Below are positions 44,601 to 56,600 of a stretch of 64,000 nucleotides of DNA, in pieces. Location: positions 10,282,943 through 10,346,942 of the forward strand of contig NW_004624781.1 in the NCBI RefSeq assembly GCF_000247695.1. The letters run 5' to 3'. The position numbers and the translations under genes are program-made. The first letter of the stretch is position 1. Each line of letters starts with the position of its first letter. The DNA is from Heterocephalus glaber. Its lineage: Eukaryota; Chordata; Mammalia; Rodentia; Bathyergidae. The notes under the pieces were generated by a model. The model did no database searches, was not told the origin of the DNA, and saw only the letters and a list, made by a program, of their open reading frames with translations.

Positions 44601-47600
44601 NNNNNNNNNNNNNNNNNNNNNNNNNNNNNNNNNNNNNNNNNNNNNNNNNNNNNNNNNNNNNNNNNNNNNNNNNNNNNNNNNNNNNNNNNNNNNNNNNNNN
44701 NNNNNNNNNNNNNNNNNNNNNNNNNNNNNNNNNNNNNNNNNNNNNNNNNNNNNNNNNNNNNNNNNNNNNNNNNNNNNNNNNNNNNNNNNNNNNNNNNNNN
44801 NNNNNNNNNNNNNNNNNNNNNNNNNNNNNNNNNNNNNNNNNNNNNNNNNNNNNNNNNNNNNNNNNNNNNNNNNNNNNNNNNNNNNNNNNNNNNNNNNNNN
44901 NNNNNNNNNNNNNNNNNNNNNNNNNNNNNNNNNNNNNNNNNNNNNNNNNNNNNNNNNNNNNNNNNNNNNNNNNNNNNNNNNNNNNNNNNNNNNNNNNNNN
45001 NNNNNNNNNNNNNNNNNNNNNNNNNNNNNNNNNNNNNNNNNNNNNNNNNNNNNNNNNNNNNNNNNNNNNNNNNNNAATTTTAAAAATGTATAATTGATAT
45101 TGTGTATTAGGAAGTAAAGGTCTAAAGGAGCAAGGGAAGTGGGAAGGGTAGGGGAAAGGAAAGAAGGGAAAAGAAAAAGTATGAGAAAAGAAAAAAAATG
45201 GAAACAAAATCTTTGCAAATAGGGAAAGGCGGAGGGGGTGAAGGGAGGGCAGGGGAAAGGGAAAAAAAATAAGAACCAGGATATTCATGTAATGGTACAA
45301 GATCCAAATGATGTATGTAAATGTATTTTATGCCAAAAATGTACCAATAAACTTAATGGGGGGGGAAGAAAGATAAAACATCAGCTAATTCAGTAATTTA
45401 AATGCCATTTCCCCCCTCTGCCCTTTTATTCATATTAAATCACATGCCAGCACCTGGTACACAAGGAAAACATAAAAAATACTATTGTTTAAAAAAAAAA
45501 GTTTTTTGTTCTCATTTCTGTGGTGTGGAGTTACCTTGGGGTAGCAAATAAGGGACAAGCATCTTTATTTGTAGTGAGCTCTCCTCCTCTATCAGTGGCT
45601 CCCGAGAGCCTTACTCTCCCCTCCCTTTGCACGTGAGGACATCCAGACCCTGGGACAGAGCTGGGGTTCAGGATAGCATGTTGTGAGCCAGGAGCCCAGT
45701 TTGGATCAGAAAGTATCAGTTCAAGATCTGACTTTCCTACGTAAACTATGTGGCTGTAGGCACATTGTTTAACTGTTCAGTTTCATTGTCCTTATTTACT
45801 TTATAGTAAGTCCTTGACTTACGGACATTCAAGTTGTGAACTTTCACAGGTGTTGCATATGAGACTCATTTTGTCAGCTTATGAATGAATCAGACTTAAA
45901 ATTTTCTCAGAACAGAACTTGTTTGTAAGTTGGGACTTTTGTTTTTAATTGCAAAAGTAACATCTCTGTACTAAAAAGGCAAACTACCTTTGATCTATAG
46001 GGCAAAAGAAATATTTGAAATTATTAAGTTTAATTTGTGTGTGTATATGTGCATTTTAACAGAATTGTGGTTCAGTTAATATAGAGAAAATCCTGAATAG
46101 AATTTGTTACTTGAATCACATTGTGAAAGAATTCTTTATTCTCTTTTTAGTGATTGTATCGTCTAAAGATAGTGACATTATTGGCTTCAGGCTATTTGCC
46201 AAGTTGAATGCTTTCTGTGTCACTGTTTGCAATGAGAAGAACAATATTGCTGAAATCAAAATACAAGGTAAAGCACTTGGGGAGACTGAGCCAGAAGGAT
46301 CGAGAGTTCAAGCCCAGCCTGGCCAACTTAGTGACTTAGCCAAGACCTCATCTGAAAAAACCAAAAAGTTAAAAAGACTGGGGATATAGCTCATTGGGAG
46401 GCACTGGGTTCAATCCCCACTGCAATCAAACAAAACAATAAAAAATGAGGCAAAAAATACAGTATTAAAATTTGTTAAAAGATAAGCTTTTTCTTTTTCT
46501 CCTTTATTTCATTCATGCAGTATTAAAGAACATACAAAAAAGAGGGCTCTGAGTAGTGAAAGCTGGTGGGGTGCAGTTGAGTTGGATGGTTTCTTCTTGG
46601 GTTATACCCCTTGGAGAATCTGACCACTACACAGGCTGGTGCCGAGGACCGTGCTCAGGGTTATCTGGGGTAGAGGAAACGTCAGTGTAGAAACACTCAC
46701 AGGCCGGGAGGTGTCAGTCAAGAGTTCATGTGAAGGTCTGTGAATGTGCTTGTCCATTACTAGCCTTTGTTTTTGTTATGTTTATCTATTTGTATATAGT
46801 TATTTAATGATACATTATCATTGCTTTCTTCATTTATACTTTCTGCAAAGCAACTCTTTAATGAAGAAGAAAACCTGTGAGCCCATTAGGTTCTTTTAGG
46901 AAAAAGCTGCTAAAATGCATCTTGCTTTTTCTCTGGGCTTAATCTTTATCAATTTGTTGTAATCTGTTGAGGATAAAGATATGTTTAGTATGTCTTATGA
47001 AATTCTTTAAAAACTTAAAAACCAGAAAGGTAGGAATTTTTTTGGTCCTTTTTAATCTGATAGTACATCTACTAGACTGAATTGGATTTGTGACACTTTT
47101 GTAGTCTCCATGTAAATAACTGGTAGAAAGTCTAAAGGGTCTGCTCTACTAAATCCTGAGAGGATCTGTTTGTACTTTTGTGAGAGGGTTGAAAATTCAG
47201 GTAATTAATGTTTATGAACTTATAAATTGGGTGTTTATAAAATTATAAAATATCTAATATTGTAGTTTATCAGTTGGGAGTTCAGGTGTTGCTAAATTAA
47301 AAAAAATAACATCATACAATGGAAATGTTATTCATTGTAGATCTAGAGAAATTATATTAATATATTTTATTTTTAGGCCTCGATTCTTCCCTTTCTCTTC
47401 AGTCAAGGAAGCAGTCACTTTTTGCCAGATTGGAAAATATCATTGTCACAGATGTTGATCCTAAGACAGTTCATAAAAAAGTAAGTTGTACTAAATAATA
47501 TTTTTTTGTGATTGCATATGAGATTCTGTTTTTAAGTACTATATTTGAAAATTAAATGATAGTTCATTAAAATGTTTTTATAAAAACTATAAATAGAAAC

Positions 47601-50600
47601 CCTTTTCTAAGTGGGATTTTATTTTGCCATTATGTTGGTGGAAATAATATGTTCATGTCTATTTTCCAGGCTGTGTCAATAATGGGAAATGAAGTTTTTC
47701 GTTTTAACTTGGATTTGTACCCAGATGCTACTGAAGGGGATTCGTATGCTGACATGTCCAAAGTGGATGGTGTGGTATCATTGAATGTTGGCTGTATTCA
47801 GATTGTCTATCTTCATAAATTCCTTATGTCACTTCTGGTAAAGTTACTTTCTATATATTAATTTTTCAACTTAGGTAACAAGTCTGGTAATTATGATTGC
47901 AGATGTTATAAATTTACGTAGTAGGTGGATATTATTTTGATTACACATGGTATTTATGTAGAAGTTAGAAGTAAATTTCTTTAACAGTTAAAATCTAATT
48001 TAATAATTATTTGTAGGTCTGAAGTTATTTTTGTTAGAGTAAATACTGAAGCCATGTTCTTGAAAACAAAAAACATTGAAAATGACTTTTCTTCCCTTCT
48101 TTTCCTTAGCCCTATAAGTTTGGCCTTAGCCAGGCAGCTTATAACTATGGATGAATTAACAGTGATTCCTATCTAACACTACAAAAATAGGGCTTAACTG
48201 AAAATTATCTATTGTAAAAAACGTCAACATCTTTATAGACAGAAGATGGTGTTAACTATTGATGTGCCTGCTTTCTGATTAAATTTCTCCTTTTTCACCT
48301 TGTGTCCACAGAATTTCCTGAACAATTTCCAGACAGCCAAAGAGGCTCTAAGCACTGCCACTGCCCAGGCTGCAGAAAAGGCTGCCACAAGTGTGAAAGA
48401 TCTTGCCCAGAGGAGTTTTCGCTTTTCTGTCAACATTGATTTGAAAGCCCCTGTTATTGTCATCCCACAGTCTTCTGTTTCCACCAATGCTGTCGTGGTG
48501 GACCTTGGTTTAATCAGAGTTCAAAATCATTTCAGTCTTGTGTCTGGTGAAGACTCTGTAAATCCTCCTGTGATTGATAGAATGGATGTGCAGCTCACAA
48601 AACTGAAGCTTTCTAGGTGTGTTCTTTCAGTGGTTACAAATATCAGTATTACATTAATTTTTTTCTACGACATTTTATGACCATTCCCAGTTTATACTCA
48701 GCATGTTTCTATTTCACAGAACCATTTGTTTTTTCCATCAGCTTTTTATTTTGAAAAATTTCAAACCTATGGAAAAATGGCAGCAAAATAATGAGCATAT
48801 ACATACATGTTTCATCCAGATTCATCAATCTGTTACACATTGGCTGTAATTTATTTACATCATTATTATTTAAAACATTTTTTACTGAACCACTTGAGAG
48901 TAGACATCTTGACCCTTTGCTCCTAAGTATTTTAGCAGATGTGTCCTAAAAACAGGGAAACTCATTCTCTTATGTTAACTACAATATATTTGCCAAATTT
49001 TGGAAATTTAATATCAGTATAATATTACCTAATGTGCAGGCAGCATTAAGGCTGTACAAGTTGTTGGAATGATGTTGCCTGTAGTAATTTCCCCTCCCCA
49101 TCCTGGATCAAACAAGACATTTAACTGTATCCTCTGTTACTGAGGGGGACTTCTGTCCTGATAGACACTTATTCTAGAATCGTTCTTCTGGCTTTCTCTG
49201 TCTCTTATGATGACGGTGGTTTTGAGAGGGACAGCCTGGCTGTTTCATGAAATAACTCTCAGTTTTGTTTGAGTGATTCCTCATGGGTTTTGAATGATTG
49301 TAAGCATTTTTCATCTGAATGCCATGTAGGTTATATCTTAGCCTCAGTGCTCACACTGTGTGACACATGAAGACACAAAAAGATTTGAAACCCATGTTCT
49401 GTTCTATCAAAGGAGATTTAATTACCCATGTTAGAAAATTAATGCTTTATGAGACAAGCCCAGGAAATAATCCTGGAGAATAGCTCTCTAAGACATGTTA
49501 TTTGCTGATGTTCCCATTCCCATTGTTTTCTTTGGTCTCTGTACCAATAAACACACAGTCATACATCACTTAACAGTAGGGATGCCTTCTGAGAAATGCA
49601 TTGTTGGCAGTTTCATCACCGTGGAACATCACAGTACATCCTTGCATAAACCTAGCTGGCTTAGGTCAGTCATTTAATGTGGTCTCTTCTTGTAATCAGG
49701 CTCGCAGTCAGCAAGAGATAATGAGACTGTTGTTGGTATAACTTGACAAACTTTTAGTTAAAATTTTTTTGTAAGTAGAAGGAGTGCATTCTAAAGCAAT
49801 GAAGGTATAACAAATACATAAACCAGTAACAGTAATTTATGATCAATAATTATGTAATTTTACATGCTCTAATTTTGTATGATTGGCTATGCAGTAGGAT
49901 TGCTCACGTCAGCATCAGTCCAAGCCCTCACCTCATGGCTTATACTACCACTTAGGATAACTGTGGTGTCTCTAAGCAACAGTAATTTTTCCGCTCCATC
50001 TTGTGGAAACGTTGCAGTGCTTATGGTCTATTATAGTTATATCCTTGAATAACTGTATTTGGTGATTTTAACTACTCGTCCTTGAGTAACATTTGATTTC
50101 TTGCACATCTTCAAGAGAGTGAATTTCTTTTTAAAATGTGTTCAATTTTTCATCTGCTGTTTAAAGAAAAAAGTTTTCTTAATAGTTTACTGTTTGTGAC
50201 ATTTTAATCTGTCCCTGCTAGTGGGTTACAGATTAAATATAATTCAGTTTGGGAAAGATTCAAGGAGCATTGCTTCACATCAGTATTTTAGAGGGACAAG
50301 GGACTGCTTGACTTTGCTGTTTTAAAAATATGTTGTGTTTCACTCTATACATGTCCATTGCTGTTGTTTCTGTTTCCATTAGGACAGTGATCCAGCCAGG
50401 CACCTCCCATCCTGATATTCAGCTGTTGCACCCAATTAACTTGGAGTTTTTTGTGAATCGGAATCTAGCTGCAAATTGGTACCATAAGGTGCCTGTTGTG
50501 GAAATTAAAGGACATCTTGACACAATGAATGTAAGTGTGTGAGTGGAAAACAAAACCTTTGTTATTGAAGTTTTAGATTCTAAGGACTTCTTAGTATAAA

Positions 50601-53600
50601 TCCAACTGAAATATAGATTATTTTAGTGAATGATGTAAAAAAAAATTTCAGTAAGATGTAGTTCAATCGTTATTATCCATTTTGGTAAAATTTTGTCTTC
50701 AGATAAATATTATTTAACTTTTTAAGTTTTCTTTGCATACGCACAGACTAAGATCTGCAAACTGTTATAGTCCCTCGTGTGCTGTGTATTATAATGCATT
50801 TAACTTTTAGGGTTACCTAAGTAGCACTGGTAAGGTGATTGGAGCATTGGGAGAGGTGCCTGTTCATAATTGAAGACAGCCATTCTGTTTCCCTGGAATT
50901 ACTGTTTAAAAGAAATAAAATGGGTGCACTTGCAGACTATGTCACTTTCAAAAAATTATCAGTTCTTTAATTATAATTACCTTTCAGTAAAGATAATGTA
51001 AATTAAGTTGGTGAAGTGAATGTTGACTTATATTATTTTCCTTTATCATCTTTGAAAATAAAATATTAACATGAAATAAGTAATGAAACACTTGTGTGGA
51101 TAGTGATTATGTAGCTTTTTAGTAAGTAGGGTTATTTTGCCTTTTGTGTTTTGTTTCCGACAGTTTTCTATGTTGAATTTGTTTCCTTTTAAACTGAAAT
51201 ATATTGACCTTTTAAAATATGATATTTCACAGGTCAGTCTAAATCAAGAAGATCTGAATGTTTTGTTTAGAATACTAGCAGAAAATCTTGGGGAAGTTCC
51301 TGAAGACTTAGATAAGGCGAAACCAAGACTACCAGAGTTAGGTAAGAGGCTGACAGTAGGTGGCTAACACTTGTGTTTCCTCAGTTTACAGTTTGGTAGA
51401 CAGCAAAAAGACACTGTTAGTTAGTTTGTTTGGTGGTTCTGGGAAGTTAACTCAGAGTCTTGCTTATTAAGGCACACACTAACACTGCGCTTTACCTCGC
51501 CTTGCTGGCTGTCTCTCTGTCTCTCTGTCTGTTTTTACTGAGGATTGAATTCAGGGCCTTTACCCTGAGCTGTACATCCCCACCCATTTTCATATTTTAT
51601 TTTATTGTTTTGAGACATGGTCTCTCTGAGTACTAAATTTCCCAGGCTGGACTTGAACTTGTCTTTCTCCTGCCTCAGCCTCCCAGAGTGGCAGGATTAT
51701 AGGTGTGTGCCACTTCACCAAGTCTTTTGTTTGTGTACTAAACTAGGAGTTTTCTGAGTGCCAGAGGTATACTAATTTGTGGATTTTTAGTACCTTCCTA
51801 GGTCCAGAGCACTCATTTACATCCTTGTAAGTATTTGTGAAAGAAATGTGTGAATAGAAGTGAATGAATTTCTTTTAAACATTTGTAGGTGAAGTCAAAG
51901 AGCCCCATGAAATCTCTGTATCACAGAATTTACAAGCTTCACAAGATACTTCAACAGCTGGACGAGAAGAGATTACATCTGTAGACATCATTAATGTACT
52001 GCTGAATTTTGAAATTAAAGAGGTAGGTAATTTTCATGTTTTTGTGAGGAAAATATATTTAGAATTATCTTTATTAAAATAAGCTCATAGGTAATTAATA
52101 TGGATAAAAAAGTCTTACAGAGGCTGTTTACATATAATGGTGTTTAAAATTTGAGAGTTTAAGGATGAGTTAAGTTTGGGGGATACAGTATTTCATAGAG
52201 AAAGCTGTAGCATTTCCTATAACTTCCTTTTAACGATTATGAGACAGCTGGAATGTGCCTGGATTTGCATTTTTATTGTCTAAGAATAGCAGGAAAGGGA
52301 ATTAGAGATTGCAAAGTCCTTTGCAAATGTTAGACATTCTGAAGAGAATAAAACACATTATGTCTACATTAAAAATGTTATATAGCCGGGGATTTGGCTC
52401 AGTGGTTCCGCCGCCTGCCTCGCAAGTGCAAGGTCCCGTGTTCGATGCCTGGTACCAAAACAAATAAATAAATAAAATTAAATTTTGGGCTGGGGATTTA
52501 GCTCAGTCATTCTGCTGCCTGCCTCACAAGTGCAAGGTCCCAAGTTCGATCCCCGGTACCAAAAAAAATGTTATATAGAATGGTACTAAGTGAATGAATG
52601 TACTTTCCATTTACAGGTTGTTGAGGAAGATTAGGTGGATTTTCCTCTCCTTTATTCACACATTCAACACATATTCATTGTATAGACTCTGAACTCAGAA
52701 CTATTGTTGCCCATTAAAAATGTGTTCAGGGTAGGGTTCTATTGGAGCTTGTTGTGTTGGTGGTAGGGAGGGTGCATCTGAGCAGGCTGAGGGAGCCAGA
52801 AAGACTTCCTGGAGGAAGTGTTAATTTGAGTTGAGTTTTTAAAAGAGCAATAAGAAATAGTCTGAGAAAAAGAAGTCAAGAAAGGGGTGACATAGAACAG
52901 AATGGGTGTGAAGTTGTAACTGAGAAAGCATAAGTGGTTACAGGGATCTGTAAGAACCGTCCTCCAAAATCTCTTCATTGTTATGTAGTTGTCTAAAGGT
53001 TGTGCTCTGTCTCTGAGCTATAAATGAATGATTGGGCTCTGTTTTTGCTTTGAAACTAGATCCTTGATTGTTAAACCTCCCATATTTTTTCTGCATAATA
53101 TTAAAGTTACTGAAGGTTTTTAAGCTTGATAATTGAAACATCAACAGATAAATTATTCTTTCGGCAAGTATAAAATTAGCATGCATGGAAAACTTGTAAG
53201 TCCTTTAAGTCCTTTTTTTTTTTGGTGCCGGAGATCAAACTCGGGACCTTGCGCTTGTGAGGCAGGCACCGGAACCACTGAGCTAAATCCCTGGCCCAGT
53301 CCTCTTAATATCATTTGTAATAGATATTATGATAGTTCCCTTCCCTTAAGACAGTGGTTGTTATGGAGAAAACCATTAGAAAACAGTGGTGATGCATTAG
53401 CCTGAACAAATGGACAGATGTCTTCTCCGGTAAACGATGCAATCTCCAGTCAACAGAAGTAGACATTTTTACATCATATGAATCTCTTAGTTGCATCACT
53501 CTCATCATTAAATTCTTGTGTATTAGTGAAATAGTTGGTGGTAATACCAGTCTATTCTTGTAGGTTGTGGTTACATTGATGAAAAAAGCAGAAAAGAATG

Positions 53601-56600
53601 GAAGGCCGGTGCATGAACTAAATGTCCTGCAGCTTGGAGTGGAAGCCAGAGTTAAAGCCTATGACATGACTGCTGAAGCCTATCTAAAACAAATTAGCAT
53701 GCAATGCTTTGATTTCACTGGTCAGTGAATTATTCATGAGGCAGATGGTCTTTTTGATCACCACTAAACATTTGAGTCACCATCATTACTTAGATTAATG
53801 TATTCTGTTGATAAAAGAATTTGATGTTTTAAAAGTGTACTATCTTGCATAGTTATTTTAAACTAAAAATGTACATTAAGTATGTACTCATGTAATATAA
53901 AATAGAACATTTCTGAAAAAAGAGCCATTTGTCTTCATTGTATATAACACTTCAGTACTTATAAAAGGGACTATATTACTATGCCATGAGAACTGATATA
54001 TCAGGAAATTGGACCCAAACATACACAGGGACTCATTTGGAAAAATTGAGTTAGTTTATTTATTTGTATTCATTTTAAAATCACATGGATTTTAAAATTT
54101 GTTCTCAGTTACATCACTATGTGCTTATTAAAATGAAAATTCAGCAATACCAAAATTTATAGAAGGAAAAAATTGACATCATCTAGAAATCTCACTCTTT
54201 TCCCCTCAAGTAAATACTAAATTATAATTTAATAAGTTTCTTGGATCTTCTGAATGTATTTATTTTTAAATTTTAGTTTCTTAGTATGTGTGTATAGTGC
54301 ATGATGTTTACATTCCTTCTGTGGAGTTGGCCCATGTACATAACATAGTTTAACTCCTTTTTTATTCCCTTTCCTTCCCTCCCTTTCCCTCTACCCATCT
54401 CTATATCCCCTTCTCCTTCCGATTACCCATCTTTATTTTGCTCTTTATTTTTACTCTTGGTTTCTCAGGTAAGAGAAACAATGTGATATGAGCCATTTAA
54501 AGTTTATAAGAACTCTGTGGAATAGCGTTAAGAAAACAAGTTGGTATTGAAAATAATCCCTAATTTTATGTATTTTATAGCTTTGTTTCTATAGTCTGTC
54601 ATCTGTGATTTGTTCAGATGAGTGTAATACCGGTGTTACCAAATGTTAAAACAGTTGTAATTGGTCCTGGGTTTTGTTGTTATTTTTATGGAGCTTCTTT
54701 CTCTCTCTCTCTCTCTCTTTTTTTCCCCCCCAAAGCCAGGCATATTGAGACGTGATTTATATACAGTGTAATCAATTCATATTTTAATGTAAAATTGTAG
54801 GAGTTTTGATAAACATACATTTGTGTAACTGGCTATTCCTGTTAAATGAGATGTTTGACATGTTAAAAAGTGCTGAATCAGCCTGGTCTCTTTCTCGTAG
54901 ACTCGAAAGGAGGCCCACTGCATATTGTGAGCTCCTCTCACGTGACTGATGAGCCACTCCTGAAAATGGCCTGGACCAAGGTACCTACTTTCATCTTTTT
55001 TTTTTTGATACCGGAGATCGACCTTGGGACCTTCCGCTTGAGAGGCAAGCGGTGGCACCACTGAGCTAAATCCCTGGCCCCGCTACTTTCATCTTAATGT
55101 GTGAATATATGAAGTTACATCTGCTCCCTACATAGTTAATATTCCAATTTTCTCCTCTAAAATTTTTCTTTATAATTTGGTTGATTGTGATGAAGTGTGA
55201 AACCATGTGACAGTCCTGGATACTCTCATTAACCTGGTTTCCCTAAGGGGTTGGATAAGTGGGAATAATAAAAAGTCCTGCTGTGTTCTGAAGCAAAGTA
55301 CATTATCATCTAGATACACAAACATTTCCCTGCCTTTTGGATTTGTCCATTTAAGCTAGATACACTAGCATTTCCTCCAGAATAGTTTTTTGCATTTGTG
55401 AAATGTCAGACATGCTTGTGTGGTCAGTTTCTTTTTATCATGTTCTTCTTTACCTATAAGAAATATGTTTTGTAGTGTTTTGGGTTTTTTTTTGGTACCA
55501 GGGATCGAACTTGGGTCCTTGTGCTTGTGCAGCAGGCGGCGAAACCACTCAGCTAAATCCACAACCCTTTGTAGTATTTTAATAGCTTTCAGAAGTAAAA
55601 CAAAATATGTATTCTGTGCATGAAATTCTAGTATTAGTAATCCATTGGTTTGATTTTCCATTATTTATAGGCAGACAGCAATGGACCAGAATTTAGAACT
55701 GTTCATGACAATACCAAACAGAGACTAAAGGTAAGTCTTTTATAATTCACTATAAGGGTGAGTTGTTAATGATTAAATGTAGCTTCATAGCAATTTTCAG
55801 TTGTAAGATTGTTCTAAAATTAGAGTAATGTGACATTAATAATAGATTTAATTTTGTAGATAAATTTAATATTTCTTTGTAGATTTAATTTTGTAGTAAT
55901 TTTGTAAATTACTTGTGACTTGTTGAATAACAGATAATATATTTTTAAGGGAATTTTGTTCATTTTGGTCCACCATGGTTATTTGGTCTGATATTGATTA
56001 AAACCTTAAATATTTGCCTTGTGCATTGGCTTTAGGATTAAGGACATTACTCATATTCCCTTTGAGAAAGTATAGTCAGTGTTGGAATGCTTCCTGTATC
56101 TTTACTTAAAACTCAAATCTTGTTGAAATTAGAATTATTTGCACACAGAAGTGGACAGAGTATTGATTTATTGCCCGATTACGGTTAACTTTGTAATAGT
56201 ATTTCTAAGGATTAACACTAATAGTAATTCTTCATATTTTTGTTTGTTTTTTTTGGGTTTTTTTGGTACTGGGAAATCGAACTTGGGACCTTGTGCTTGC
56301 GAGGCTGGCACCGGAACCACTGAGCTAAAATCCCCGGCCCAATTCTTCATATTTTTAATTGCTCTTAATTAAACTCTTCTTGTGCTAGTTGTATATGTTG
56401 AAACTTAACATAAACATTTTACCGTATCTGACTCTGCTTCTCTAATTGTTTGTTACTTTAGGTTTCATTTTCATCCTTAGACTTAGTGCTTCATTTGGAA
56501 GCTTTACTTTCCCTTATGGATTTGTTGTCATCTGCTGTTCCATCTTCTGAGTCGTCTTCTTCTCAAAAGGAATCTGAGCTAAAACCACTTATGGGAGAGT

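Noticed and set aside
44098..45300. Long open frames (300-400 codons) across 44098-45300 on both strands
   Set aside because: They consist almost entirely of the N-filled gap and have no sequence support.
48300..48680. Reading exon 29 as a longer open frame running past its donor to 48680
   Set aside because: The protein beyond KLKLS no longer matches VPS13C, while the GT at 48617 gives a phase-compatible join to exon 30 and the same length as exon 40.
52386..52563. CRISPR-like or other programmed direct repeats
   Set aside because: The repeated units are SINEs with A-rich linkers and target duplications; this is mammalian DNA.
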